Positions 6,524 to 13,476 are shown, counted from the first letter of the stretch. The stretch: DNA of 24,052 bases from Rhodobiaceae bacterium (GCA_027352645.1 DAIEIL010000138.1:1-24052), one strand, 5' to 3'. Made by a program: numbers and translations. Notes: generated from the sequence alone by a model not told the origin.

Positions 6524-7011
6524 TGAAGAGATTGCATGTGAGCTTCGGCGTCGCCGATCTTGAGAAGTCCGTGACGTTCTATTCGACGCTGTTCGGCGCG
6601 GAGCCGACTGTGCGTCGTCCCGGCTATGCGAAATGGATGCTTGAAGACCCGCGCGTCAATTTCGTCGTCGAGACGCTTTCCGGCGACAAGGGCTTCGGCC
6701 ATGCCGGCATTCAGGTTGAAAGCGCGAACGAGCTCGATCCGATTTTCGAGCGGCTGAAAGAGGCTGAGGCGCCCTATCTGCCGGAAGGCATGACGACCTG
6801 CTGCTACGCGAAGTCTGAAAAGAGCTGGACCGCCGATCCCGACGGCATTCGCTGGGAAGCTTTTTATACGCATCATGTGATGGATGAATTCGGTACCGGC
6901 CCGGTACTCGAAAAGATCGATACGGGCGAGGAGGGCTCAGTCTGCGGCTGCTCCGCCCCGAAGGTCGAAGTGAAGGTCGAGGCGCCCGCCGCGCCTGCCT
7001 GTTGCGGCTGA
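6523..7011 (+). CDS. arsI: ArsI/CadI-type VOC dioxygenase, C-As lyase
   Basis: 162 residues with the vicinal-oxygen-chelate (glyoxalase/bleomycin resistance) fold. Known ArsI enzymes are Fe(II)-dependent dioxygenases that split the carbon-arsenic bond of trivalent methyl- and aryl-arsenicals, releasing As(III). The expected iron ligands are visible: His5 in RLHVSFGV, His60 in FGHAGIQV and Glu112 in RWEAFY. The arsenic-binding vicinal pair is Cys93-Cys94 in TTCCYAKSEKSW, the ArsI hallmark. The tail adds CGC (141-143) and CC (160-161), a cysteine-rich end often seen in this group. The start overlaps the arsR stop, with AAAAAGGAG upstream. A role in cadmium induction (CadI naming) is an alternative label for the same family. 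Confidence 0.9.
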   Translation: MKRLHVSFGVADLEKSVTFYSTLFGAEPTVRRPGYAKWMLEDPRVNFVVETLSGDKGFGHAGIQVESANELDPIFERLKEAEAPYLPEGMTTCCYAKSEKSWTADPDGIRWEAFYTHHVMDEFGTGPVLEKIDTGEEGSVCGCSAPKVEVKVEAPAAPACCG

Positions 7012-7017
7012 TCGAAC

Positions 7018-8037
7018 ATGCCGGCCATCACGACGGCTGATGCCTGGCTCGGCTCGGAGATCCAGTCCTCCACGGACTGGATCTATCGGCTGACGCCTGA
7101 CGACGTCGACGAGCTTCGCGCGGCCCTTGGCGAGGCGCGCAGCCGCGAGGCGGATTTCTATCGCTGGAGACGCGAGGATTTTCCGCTACCGAGGCTCGGG
7201 TCCCGCATCACGGGGTGGATGCGTGAACTCGATCGCGGCCGTGGCTTTATTCTCATCAAGGGCTTTCCGGTTGCCGAGCACGCGAAAGAGGAATGCGCCG
7301 CGATCTATTGGGGCATCGGGCTTCATATGGGCCGTGCCGTTTCGCAAAACGCCGATGGCGATCTCCTCGGCGATATTCGCGACACGGGCGCCGACCCTAA
7401 AACCTATGGCGTGCGGCTCTACAGGACGCGGGCGGAGCAGGATTTTCATACCGATGGCGCCGATGTCATTGGGCTTTTCTGCCTGAGGCCGGCCAGGTCG
7501 GGCGGCATCAGCCGCATCGTCAGTTCAGTCGCGATCTTCAATGAAGTGCAGCGCGTGCATCCCGAGCTCGCCTCGACGCTCTTCAAATCCTTTCCCTTCG
7601 ATACGCAGGGCCAGCACAAGCCCGGCCAGAAGCCCTGGTTCGATTTTCCGCTTTGCCAGTTCGTCGACGAACGTCTCAGGACCTTCTTCATTCCCTGGTA
7701 CATTCGCGAGAGCCAGCAGCATGAGGAAGCGCCGAGACTGACGAGAGAGCAGGAGGACGTAATCGCCTTCATCGAAAAGACGGCGAACGACCCCCACTTC
7801 TATCTCGACATGAATTTCGAGCCTGGCGACATGCAGTTCCTCAAGAACGCTTCTGTGCTGCACAAGCGTGCGGAATATGAAGACTGGGACGATCCCGACC
7901 GGAAGCGCCATCTGCTGCGGCTCTGGATCGTCGAGCCCAATTTCACGGCAGGCGACGCGATGTTGCGTTCGGGCATCGCGCAAACCTCCGACACCGTTGC
8001 CTCTCTTATCCTTGCGAAAGACGCCCATGAGCGATGA
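7018..8037 (+). CDS. TauD/TfdA-family Fe(II)/2-oxoglutarate dioxygenase in the ars operon
   Basis: 339 residues. The iron-binding facial triad is readable: His144 and Asp146 in QDFHTDGADVIGLFCLRPA, and the distal His282 in NASVLHKRAEYEDWDD. Arg297/Arg301 follow in KRHLLRLWIV, where the 2-oxoglutarate carboxylate-binding arginine belongs. The family hydroxylates a C-H bond with decarboxylation of 2-oxoglutarate; well-known substrates are taurine, 2,4-D and gamma-butyrobetaine. The substrate here is unknown. It begins six bases after the arsI stop and overlaps arsC by 11 bases, so it is an integral cistron of the arsenic operon, suggesting (inference) a role on organoarsenicals or on an arsenic-stress metabolite. 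No signal peptide is seen; it should be cytosolic. No standard ars gene name is known to me. Confidence 0.88.
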   Translation: MPAITTADAWLGSEIQSSTDWIYRLTPDDVDELRAALGEARSREADFYRWRREDFPLPRLGSRITGWMRELDRGRGFILIKGFPVAEHAKEECAAIYWGIGLHMGRAVSQNADGDLLGDIRDTGADPKTYGVRLYRTRAEQDFHTDGADVIGLFCLRPARSGGISRIVSSVAIFNEVQRVHPELASTLFKSFPFDTQGQHKPGQKPWFDFPLCQFVDERLRTFFIPWYIRESQQHEEAPRLTREQEDVIAFIEKTANDPHFYLDMNFEPGDMQFLKNASVLHKRAEYEDWDDPDRKRHLLRLWIVEPNFTAGDAMLRSGIAQTSDTVASLILAKDAHER

Positions 8038-8545
8038 ATCGAAGATTTACAACGTCCTCTTTCTCTGCACCGGCAATTCGGCGCGCAGTGTGCTTGCCGA
8101 GACATATCTCAATGCGCGCGGCGGTGGTCGCTTCCGCGCCTTCAGTGCCGGCAGCCACCCGACCGGAAAGGTGAACCCTTATGCGATCGAGGTGTTGCGC
8201 TCGGCGCAGCTTCCGGTCGAGGGATTGCGGTCCAAATCCTGGGATGAATTCGCAGAACCCGGCGCGCCGCAGATGGATTTCATCATCACCGTCTGCGACA
8301 ACGCGGCGGGCGAAGTATGCCCCATATGGCCCGGCCATCCGACGAGCGCACATTGGCCGTTCGAGGATCCGGCGGCGGCGACCGGTTCGGAAGCGGCGAT
8401 CCGGCGCAAATTCGTCGAGGTCTTCATGCAGGTTCGTCGCCGCATCGATCTCTTCGTGAGCTTGCCGCTCCGCAGCCTTGAGGGCATGGCGCTGAAGCGC
8501 AAGCTCAACGAGCTCGGCGGAGACAATCTGGCCGGTGCGGATTGA
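8027..8545 (+). CDS. arsC: Arsenate reductase, thioredoxin-coupled low-molecular-weight phosphatase type
   Basis: 172 residues. It reduces As(V) to As(III) for export. The phosphatase-like P-loop CTGNSAR gives the nucleophile Cys14 and Arg20 (CX5R). Cys90 and Cys97 in VCDNAAGEVCP are the two relay cysteines expected for the disulfide cascade that thioredoxin resolves, and FEDP at 112-115 carries the general-acid Asp114. The enzyme is about 30 residues longer than the Staphylococcus aureus form, at the C-terminus. ATG 8027 lies inside the end of the dioxygenase gene (11-base overlap); the frame runs far upstream in that gene but the conserved N-terminus fixes the start. The stop overlaps the acr3 ATG (TGATG). 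Confidence 0.93.
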   Translation: MSDESKIYNVLFLCTGNSARSVLAETYLNARGGGRFRAFSAGSHPTGKVNPYAIEVLRSAQLPVEGLRSKSWDEFAEPGAPQMDFIITVCDNAAGEVCPIWPGHPTSAHWPFEDPAAATGSEAAIRRKFVEVFMQVRRRIDLFVSLPLRSLEGMALKRKLNELGGDNLAGAD

Positions 8546-9615
8546 TGGCGTTTCCTCAGGAAAAGGCGCCGTCGCGCCTCGGTTTTCTCGACCGCTATCT
8601 GACCTTCTGGATTTTCGCCGCCATGGCGGCAGGCATCGGCATCGGAACGGTCTTCACCGGCGTTCCGGCGATGCTCGACGGGCTTTCCATCGGATCGACC
8701 AATGTTCCCATCGCCATCGGCCTCGTGCTGATGATGTATCCGCCGCTTGCGCGGGTGAAATATGAGGAACTGCCGCGCATCTTCGAGGATCGCAAGGTTC
8801 TCGCACTGTCGCTGATACAGAACTGGCTCATCGGACCTGTGCTCATGTTCGCACTGGCCGTGATCTTCCTGCGCGATCAGCCTGCCTATATGACCGGCCT
8901 CATTCTCATCGGCATTGCGCGCTGCATCGCCATGGTGATCGTCTGGAACCAGCTCGCGCGCGGCAGCGCGGAATATGTGGCGGCGCTCGTCGCCTTCAAC
9001 AGCATATTCCAGCTCCTTTTCTTCAGTCTCTATGCGTGGTTTTTCCTGAACGTGCTGCCGCCGCTCTTCGGTCTCGAGGGGCAGGTGATCGCCGTGTCCT
9101 TCTGGCTGATCGCGGGCGCGGTGCTCATCTATCTCGGACTGCCATTCGTGGCCGGATATGTGACGCGGCGCATTCTTCGGCCGCGTTTTGGCGCTGATTG
9201 GTATGACGAGGTTTTCGTGCCTCGCATCGCGCCACTCACCCTTGTCGCGCTTCTTTTCACCATTCTCGTGATGTTCGCGCTGAAGGGCGATACGGTGCTG
9301 GCTCTGCCACTCGATGCTGTTCGCATTGCTGTGCCGCTGACGCTCTATTTCGTCATCATGTTCTGCATCAGCTTCGCAATGGGCAAGATGCTCGGTGCGG
9401 ATTACGCGCGCACGACCTCGCTTTCCTTCACGGCGGCCAGCAATAATTTCGAACTGGCGATAGCGGTGGCCATCGCAACCTTCGGCATTGCCTCGCCGGT
9501 CGCCTTTGCAACTGTGATCGGCCCGTTGGTCGAAGTGCCGGTGCTGATCCTGCTGGTGCGGGTTGCGCTGCGATTGCGCAAAGGATTTTCGACGCAGGAA
9601 AACCCGCGCGCCTGA
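8545..9615 (+). CDS. acr3: Acr3-type arsenite efflux permease
   Basis: 356 residues with about ten hydrophobic helices, the size and layout of Acr3 (BART superfamily). It exports As(OH)3 produced by ArsC and, presumably, by ArsI. Family landmarks: GIARCIAMVIVWNQLARG, with Cys127 matching the essential cysteine of transmembrane helix 4, and NNFELAIAVAIATFG, with the conserved glutamate of the late helix. It is not related to ArsB. The start chosen is the ATG that overlaps the arsC stop; a TTG one codon earlier is possible but less likely. It is the last gene of the operon. Its stop codon lies in the loop of a hairpin whose T-run faces the other strand. Confidence 0.93.
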   Translation: MAFPQEKAPSRLGFLDRYLTFWIFAAMAAGIGIGTVFTGVPAMLDGLSIGSTNVPIAIGLVLMMYPPLARVKYEELPRIFEDRKVLALSLIQNWLIGPVLMFALAVIFLRDQPAYMTGLILIGIARCIAMVIVWNQLARGSAEYVAALVAFNSIFQLLFFSLYAWFFLNVLPPLFGLEGQVIAVSFWLIAGAVLIYLGLPFVAGYVTRRILRPRFGADWYDEVFVPRIAPLTLVALLFTILVMFALKGDTVLALPLDAVRIAVPLTLYFVIMFCISFAMGKMLGADYARTTSLSFTAASNNFELAIAVAIATFGIASPVAFATVIGPLVEVPVLILLVRVALRLRKGFSTQENPRA

Positions 9616-9626
9616 GGCGTGCGGGT
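9597..9626 (-). terminator. Terminator of the Ala/Pro-rich protein gene, embedded in the 3' end of acr3
   Basis: An 11-bp stem (ACCCGCGCGCC at 9602-9612 against GGCGTGCGGGT at 9616-9626, one G-T pair) closes a 3-base loop that is exactly the acr3 TGA. On the minus strand the stem is followed by TTTTCC, a usable T-run; on the plus strand CGTCCC follows, so it is oriented for the minus-strand gene ending at 9645. Confidence 0.75.
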
Positions 9627-9644
9627 CGTCCCGATCGATGAGAG

Positions 9645-10031
9645 TTACTGGGCCTGAGCAGGGGCCTCGGTGGCGGGGGCCGCCGGAGCAGCCGGCGTCG
9701 TGGCCGGAGCGGTTTCAGCGGCGGGCGCTGCCTGTTCTGCCGCCGGAGCAGTCGTGCTGGTGCTCTCTTCCTTTTTGACCGCCTTCTTGTGCTTCTTCTT
9801 GTGGTGCTTCACCGGCGCGGCCTTTTCCTGAGCGGCCTTCTCGGTGGCGGCGGCGGGAGCCGCGGCTTCAGGCGCTGCGGGCGCTGCGGTTTCAGGTGCA
9901 GCCGGCGTCGCCGGCGCGACCGCGGCGGGCGCCTCGGTCGTGGCGGGGGCTGCGGTGTCGGCCGCGAAAGCGAGCGTCGGTGCGACGGCGATCAGCGTGG
10001 CGGCGAGAATGGCATTACGAATCCTGGACAT
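9645..10031 (-). CDS. Exported Ala/Pro/Thr-rich low-complexity protein with Lys/His cluster
   Basis: 128 residues. An N-terminal signal peptide (MSRIRNAILAATLIAVAPTL, predicted cleavage after AFA near residue 23) is followed by an almost pure Ala/Pro/Thr/Glu chain, interrupted at about residues 75-88 by the strongly basic KHHKKKHKKAVKKE. This looks like an intrinsically disordered periplasmic or wall-spanning protein; no enzyme domain is visible and function is unknown. The ATG is at 10029-10031, with AAGAGGA about six bases upstream. The neighbouring gene at 10272-10529 encodes a similarly biased protein. The antisense frame appears open only because GCC/GGC codon runs read open on both strands. 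Confidence 0.65.
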   Translation of the reverse strand: MSRIRNAILAATLIAVAPTLAFAADTAAPATTEAPAAVAPATPAAPETAAPAAPEAAAPAAATEKAAQEKAAPVKHHKKKHKKAVKKEESTSTTAPAAEQAAPAAETAPATTPAAPAAPATEAPAQAQ

Positions 10032-10053
10032 GGATCAATCCTCTTGTCAGTCC

Positions 10054-10083
10054 ATCCCGGCGGGGTTTGGGGGGTGCCGGGAT
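10054..10083. repeat. Leader hairpin of the Ala/Pro-rich protein gene
   Basis: ATCCCGGC at 10054-10061 and GCCGGGAT at 10076-10083 form a perfect 8-bp inverted repeat with a 14-base loop, 23 bases before the start of the minus-strand gene. It would fold in the 5' untranslated leader. No T-run follows; function unknown. Confidence 0.4.
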
Positions 10084-10212
10084 TTGATGGGCAGAGCTTC
10101 GCAGGATGCGCCTGAACCCTGCATGAATGGGTTTCCGGAATACCGTTCATCTTTGTGATCTTATTGCGGCAGGCCGTGGAGGATATGAGACGTATACGGA
10201 TTAGTTCTGCAG

Positions 10213-10249
10213 GCAATAAAAAACCCGCGCACCTTGCGGCGCGCGGGTT
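10213..10249 (-). terminator. Rho-independent terminator of the membrane-anchored Pro/Ala/Thr protein
   Basis: AACCCGCGC at 10222-10230 and GCGCGGGTT at 10241-10249 form a perfect 9-bp stem with a 10-base loop. Read on the minus strand a run of six T and ATTGCC follow. It ends the gene whose stop is at 10272. Confidence 0.85.
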
Positions 10250-10271
10250 CTGAACGGCTTGAGGCCGATCT

Positions 10272-10529
10272 TTACTGCTGCTGGGCCGGAGCCGGTTCAG
10301 CGGGCGTCGCCGGGGCCGGGGTGGCCGGCGTCTCAGCCGGAGCAGCCGGGGTCGTCTCGGCGGGAGCCGCCGGGGTCGTTTCAGCCGGCGCGGCCGGCGT
10401 CTCGGTCGACTCGGTGGTCGCGGGAGCAGTCGTCTCCGTCGGCGCGGGCTTGTTCGTCAGCTTGTAGCCAACGATCACCACCAGGGCGATGACGATAACG
10501 GCAATGATAACTTTCACGGTGTTGGACAT
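10272..10529 (-). CDS. Single-pass membrane protein with Thr/Pro/Ala-rich repeat tail
   Basis: 85 residues. One transmembrane helix lies at residues 5-23 (VKVIIAVIVIALVVIVGYK), followed by a tail of about 60 residues made of Ala, Pro, Thr and Glu with the octamer AETTPAAP repeated in tandem and degenerate copies around it, ending APAQQQ. The tail is probably extracytoplasmic and disordered. Function unknown. The start (ATG 10527-10529) has AGAGG about nine bases upstream; the frame extends 46 codons further up but that part lacks the hydrophobic start and has no ribosome-binding site. Composition resembles the protein encoded at 9645-10031, yet the two differ in having a TM anchor versus a cleavable signal. 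Confidence 0.7.
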   Translation of the reverse strand: MSNTVKVIIAVIVIALVVIVGYKLTNKPAPTETTAPATTESTETPAAPAETTPAAPAETTPAAPAETPATPAPATPAEPAPAQQQ

Positions 10530-10959
10530 TCGTAATTCCTCTGACCTGTTTTCTTCGGTCGGATTGCTCAAGCGGGCCGGACATGAGCGTCTGCGCCCGC
10601 CAGGTCTCCAGGGACGAATCCCCGGCTGACCCAAGCGAATGCTAGTCGAATGGCAGCCAAGCGCCACAGCGAAACGACTTATGGAATGCCATTTATTTTG
10701 CCGATGTCACAAGAAACACAAGTTTTTGCCGGAAAAACGAGCGAAGTCAGTGGATTGGCGCCTGTCTGCCTTGCCCGGCAAGCGCCCGGCACGCTAAGTA
10801 GAGCAAATTGGCGACGCGGGACCGATGGCATCCCCTTGGGGTAACTCATCGTCGTAATTCCCCGGCGGGACGTTCGAGTGAACAGACCATGACGGCTTGT
10901 GCAGGCGATAAAACGGCTCTTTCCGATCGGGCGCAGCCGATGCGCGGATTCAGGGCGTC
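10530..10959. other. Gene-free stretch between the Pro/Ala/Thr protein and zapE
   Basis: 430 bases holding the divergent upstream regions of the minus-strand gene and of zapE. A 64-codon plus-strand frame at 10650-10844 has no ribosome-binding site and no protein-like features. A small perfect inverted repeat, GTTTTT at 10722-10727 with AAAAAC at 10733-10738, is present. I see no convincing -35/-10 pair, RNA gene or terminator. Confidence 0.5.
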
Positions 10960-12081
10960 ATGAGCAAGGGGCCGCTGGTCGTCTACCGCAAGCGTGTGGA
11001 GCGGGGCGAGATTGCCGCCGATGCTGCGCAGGCGCGCGCCGCGGAACGCTTGCAGCATCTTGCGGACGAGTTGGCGCAGTGGACACCCGGCAAGAAGGTC
11101 GGCCCGCTCGCCCGACTTGGCCTCGGCAAGCCCGTGACGCCGCCGGAGGGCGTTTACATCTGGGGTGGCGTCGGACGGGGCAAGTCCATGCTCATGGATC
11201 TCTTCTTCGAGCATGCGCGCATCCGTCACAAGCGCCGCGTTCACTTCCACGCCTTCATGCTCGAAACGCATGAGCGCATCTTCCAGTGGCGTCAGCGCGA
11301 AAAAGCGGGCGTGGTGAAGGGCGGCGATCCCATCCCGCCCGTCGCGGAGGAAATCGCGAAGGAAGCGGCGCTACTCTGCTTCGACGAATTCCAGGTGCAG
11401 GACATTGCCGACGCGTCGATTCTGGGCCGGCTTTTCACGCAGCTTTTCGACCTCGGCGTCGTCGTGGTCGCAACATCGAATATCGCGCCGGACGATCTTT
11501 ATGCGGGCGGGCTCAATCGCCAGCGTTTTCTTCCCTTCATCGATCTCGTGAAGGAGCGCATGGATGTGGTCCATCTCGACAGCGATACCGATTATCGCCT
11601 CGATCGCATGATGGGCCTGCCGGTCTATTACTCGCCGCTCGGTGCCGATGCGCGCGCGGCCATGGATCGCGCCTTCCGGCAACTTTCGGATGTGCCGCAT
11701 GGTCATCCGACGACGCTGGCGCTCAAGGGGCGGGCTGTCGAAGTGCCGGAGGCGGCCCACGGCGTTGCGCGGTTTTCCTTCAACGATCTCTGTGCGAAGC
11801 CGCTCGGCGCTGCCGACTACATCAAGATCGCGCAGTCGTTCCACGCCGTTCTTGTCGACGATGTTCCTGCGATGAGCCCGGAGCGCCGCAACGAGGCCAA
11901 GCGTTTCGTGACGCTGGTCGATGCTCTTTATGAGGCGAAGACCAAGCTCATCATCTCGGCGGCAGCCGAGCCCTCGGCGCTTTATCCCAAGGGCGACGGC
12001 GCTTTCGCCTTTGAGCGCACGGTTTCGCGGCTCATGGAGATGCAGAGCGCCGATTATCTGAGCCTTCGAGCGGCGGACTGA
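10960..12081 (+). CDS. zapE: ZapE/AFG1-family ATPase (cell division protein ZapE)
   Basis: 373 residues, normal for bacterial ZapE. A P-loop NTPase with Walker A GGVGRGKS at 69-76 and Walker B LLCFDEF at 138-144, preceded by VYIWG and followed by the family sequences FHAFMLETHERI, QVQDIADASILGRLF and VVATSNIAPDDLYAGGLNRQRFL (given here in parts). ZapE acts with FtsZ at the division site in E. coli; the eukaryotic relative AFG1/LACE1 is mitochondrial. In many alphaproteobacteria the gene lies directly upstream of mdh, as here apart from the inserted minus-strand pair. ATG 10960 is followed by a typical N-terminus (GPLVVYRKRVERGEI); the ribosome-binding site CAGGGC is weak. It is convergent with the methyltransferase gene, three bases separating the stops. 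Confidence 0.94.
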   Translation: MSKGPLVVYRKRVERGEIAADAAQARAAERLQHLADELAQWTPGKKVGPLARLGLGKPVTPPEGVYIWGGVGRGKSMLMDLFFEHARIRHKRRVHFHAFMLETHERIFQWRQREKAGVVKGGDPIPPVAEEIAKEAALLCFDEFQVQDIADASILGRLFTQLFDLGVVVVATSNIAPDDLYAGGLNRQRFLPFIDLVKERMDVVHLDSDTDYRLDRMMGLPVYYSPLGADARAAMDRAFRQLSDVPHGHPTTLALKGRAVEVPEAAHGVARFSFNDLCAKPLGAADYIKIAQSFHAVLVDDVPAMSPERRNEAKRFVTLVDALYEAKTKLIISAAAEPSALYPKGDGAFAFERTVSRLMEMQSADYLSLRAAD

Positions 12082-12084
12082 TTT

Positions 12085-12741
12085 CTATTTCTTGCGGGCA
12101 AGCATGACGCCGTCGCCGATGGTGACGAGCGAGGCGTCGACGCGGGCGTCGTTCGAGATCTTCGCGTTGAGAGCGCGGATCGCGAGGGTGTCCTTGTCAT
12201 TGGCCTGCGGGTCGACGACCGCGCCGCCCCAGAGCATGTTGTCCAGCGCGATCACGCCTCCCGGACGCAGCAGCTTGAGGCATGCCTCGTAATAGGCATC
12301 GTAGCCGGTCTTGTCCGCGTCGATGAAGGCGAAGTCGAAATCGCCCTCGCGACCCTTGCCGATCAGGGCTTCGAGCGTGTCGAGCGCAGGCGCGAGCTTC
12401 AGCTCGATGCGCCTTTCAAGACCCGCCTCTTTCCAGTAGCGCCGTGCGATGGCGGTCCATTCCTCGTTGACGTCGCAACAGAGTAGCTGACCGCTCTTCG
12501 GCAGCGCGCGAGCGATCGCTATCGCGCTGTAGCCGGTGAAGGTGCCGATCTCGATTGCTTGCTTCGCACCGATGGCGCCGACGAGAAAGGTCAGGAAGGC
12601 GCCCTGGTCGACACCGATCTGCATCATCGCCATCGGCAGTCTGGCGGTTTCCGCGCGCAGCCGTCTCTGCGCCTCGGTCTCGGTAGCGACGAGGGAAGCG
12701 GCATAGGCCGAAATTGCTTCGGGAACGAGGGAGCGAGACAT
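12085..12741 (-). CDS. Class I SAM-dependent O-methyltransferase (caffeoyl-CoA/catechol OMT type)
   Basis: 218 residues of the Methyltransf_3 type. Motif I, AIEIGTFTGYSA at 62-73, binds S-adenosylmethionine; LCCDVNEEW (87-95) carries the acidic residue that binds the SAM ribose. FIDADK (139-144) and LDNMLWGG (166-173) hold Asp141, Asp167 and Asn168, the usual divalent-metal and catechol-binding residues of this family. The expected reaction is methylation of a catechol-like hydroxyl; the actual substrate is unknown. ATG 12739-12741 is preceded by AAGAAGGA. It lies 14 bases after the padR stop on the same strand, so the two form one operon presumably controlled by that regulator. Confidence 0.88.
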   Translation of the reverse strand: MSRSLVPEAISAYAASLVATETEAQRRLRAETARLPMAMMQIGVDQGAFLTFLVGAIGAKQAIEIGTFTGYSAIAIARALPKSGQLLCCDVNEEWTAIARRYWKEAGLERRIELKLAPALDTLEALIGKGREGDFDFAFIDADKTGYDAYYEACLKLLRPGGVIALDNMLWGGAVVDPQANDKDTLAIRALNAKISNDARVDASLVTIGDGVMLARKK

Positions 12742-12755
12742 GGATTGGTCCTTCT

Positions 12756-13310
12756 TCAGCTGCGTTCGATTTTCGCGGCGGCGACATCAATGACTTCGGC
12801 GATAGCTGCGATCTCGTCCGGCGCGAGCGTTCCCCGGTCGAGGCGCAACCTGAGCGCCGTGTGGAAGTTCTCGACTGCGCGGATGATCTCGGGTGCTGGC
12901 CCGCCACGGAAGCGGCGGCTTACCTCATCCATGCGCTTGAAGATCTGGTCGACGGTTGCCTTGTTGTCGTCGAGAAAGGCGCGACCCTCGGCGGTGAGCG
13001 TGTAGAGCTTCTTCGATCCTTCGCCGGGCGTCACGGTCGCGAAGCCCTGATCTTCCAGCATGGTCAGCGTCGGATAGACGACGCCCGGGCTCGGGGAGTA
13101 ATTGCCGCCGAAAGTGTCCTCGATCGCCTTGATGATGTCATAGCCGTGGCGCGGCTCATCGGCGATCAGCTTCAGGATGACGAAACGCAGGTCGCCCTGC
13201 TCGAAGGCGCGGACGCGCCGGCCGCCACGCCGCGCGCCAAAACCGTGGCGATCCCGATGACCCCAACCGCCATGCTCATGCCTGTGGCCTCTCATGAAAT
13301 GTCTGAACAT
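12756..13310 (-). CDS. PadR-family transcriptional repressor with His-rich N-terminus (YqjI-like)
   Basis: 184 residues. The winged helix covers about 37-108: RHGYDIIKAIEDTFGGNYSP, then SPGVVYPTLTMLEDQGFATV, a textbook PadR core. A C-terminal helical part (about 115-180) should dimerise. Residues 1-32 are rich in His, Arg and Gly, with His4, 9, 11, 13, 18 and 22. This, the core and the C-terminal AVENFHTALRLRLD recall E. coli YqjI, a nickel-responsive PadR with a metal-binding N-terminal tail; here the tail lacks cysteine, so metal sensing is only a suggestion. GAGGTAAG at 13311-13318 (minus) is the ribosome-binding site, directly abutting a 54-bp palindrome. It is first in an operon with the O-methyltransferase. 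Confidence 0.88.
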   Translation of the reverse strand: MFRHFMRGHRHEHGGWGHRDRHGFGARRGGRRVRAFEQGDLRFVILKLIADEPRHGYDIIKAIEDTFGGNYSPSPGVVYPTLTMLEDQGFATVTPGEGSKKLYTLTAEGRAFLDDNKATVDQIFKRMDEVSRRFRGGPAPEIIRAVENFHTALRLRLDRGTLAPDEIAAIAEVIDVAAAKIERS

Positions 13311-13318
13311 TCTTACCT

Positions 13319-13372
13319 CGATGTATTTCGATATATCTTACTTTCGAAAGAAAGATATATCGAAATACATCG
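13319..13372. promoter_or_regulatory. 54-bp near-perfect palindrome, probable PadR operator
   Basis: The left arm at 13319-13339 (CGATGTATTTCGATATATCTT) begins the minus-strand leader side and its exact inverted copy lies at 13352-13372: 21 bp each. The centre is CTTTCGAAAG (13341-13350), itself a perfect palindrome; the only unpaired positions are A13340/A13351. The outer ATGTAT...ATACAT spacing recalls the ATGT/ACAT half-sites of PadR operators. It covers the -10 of the predicted padR promoter and ends at the padR ribosome-binding site. Confidence 0.75.
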
Positions 13373-13379
13373 GAGTCAA
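13352..13379 (-). promoter_or_regulatory. Predicted padR-methyltransferase promoter
   Basis: On the minus strand TTGACT (13379-13374) is followed after 16 bases by TATCTT (13357-13352). The -10 lies in one arm of the 54-bp palindrome, so repressor binding there would block transcription, consistent with autoregulation. Confidence 0.55.
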
Positions 13380-13476
13380 GCGACCTGTGCGCGGCTGGCG
13401 CGAAAACAAGATGCGGGAAGGGGTGGTGTCTGGGGTTCCGAATCGAGGAATTTTCGCCGAGGCAGAGCCGCTTTCA

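Noticed and set aside
9844..10158. Gly/Ala-rich plus-strand frame
   Set aside because: Antisense of the Ala/Pro-rich protein; GCC/GGC runs read open on both strands. The minus-strand protein has a signal peptide, ribosome-binding site and terminator.
10650..10844. 64-codon plus-strand frame in the gap before zapE
   Set aside because: No Shine-Dalgarno, no hydrophobic or domain features, atypical codon use.
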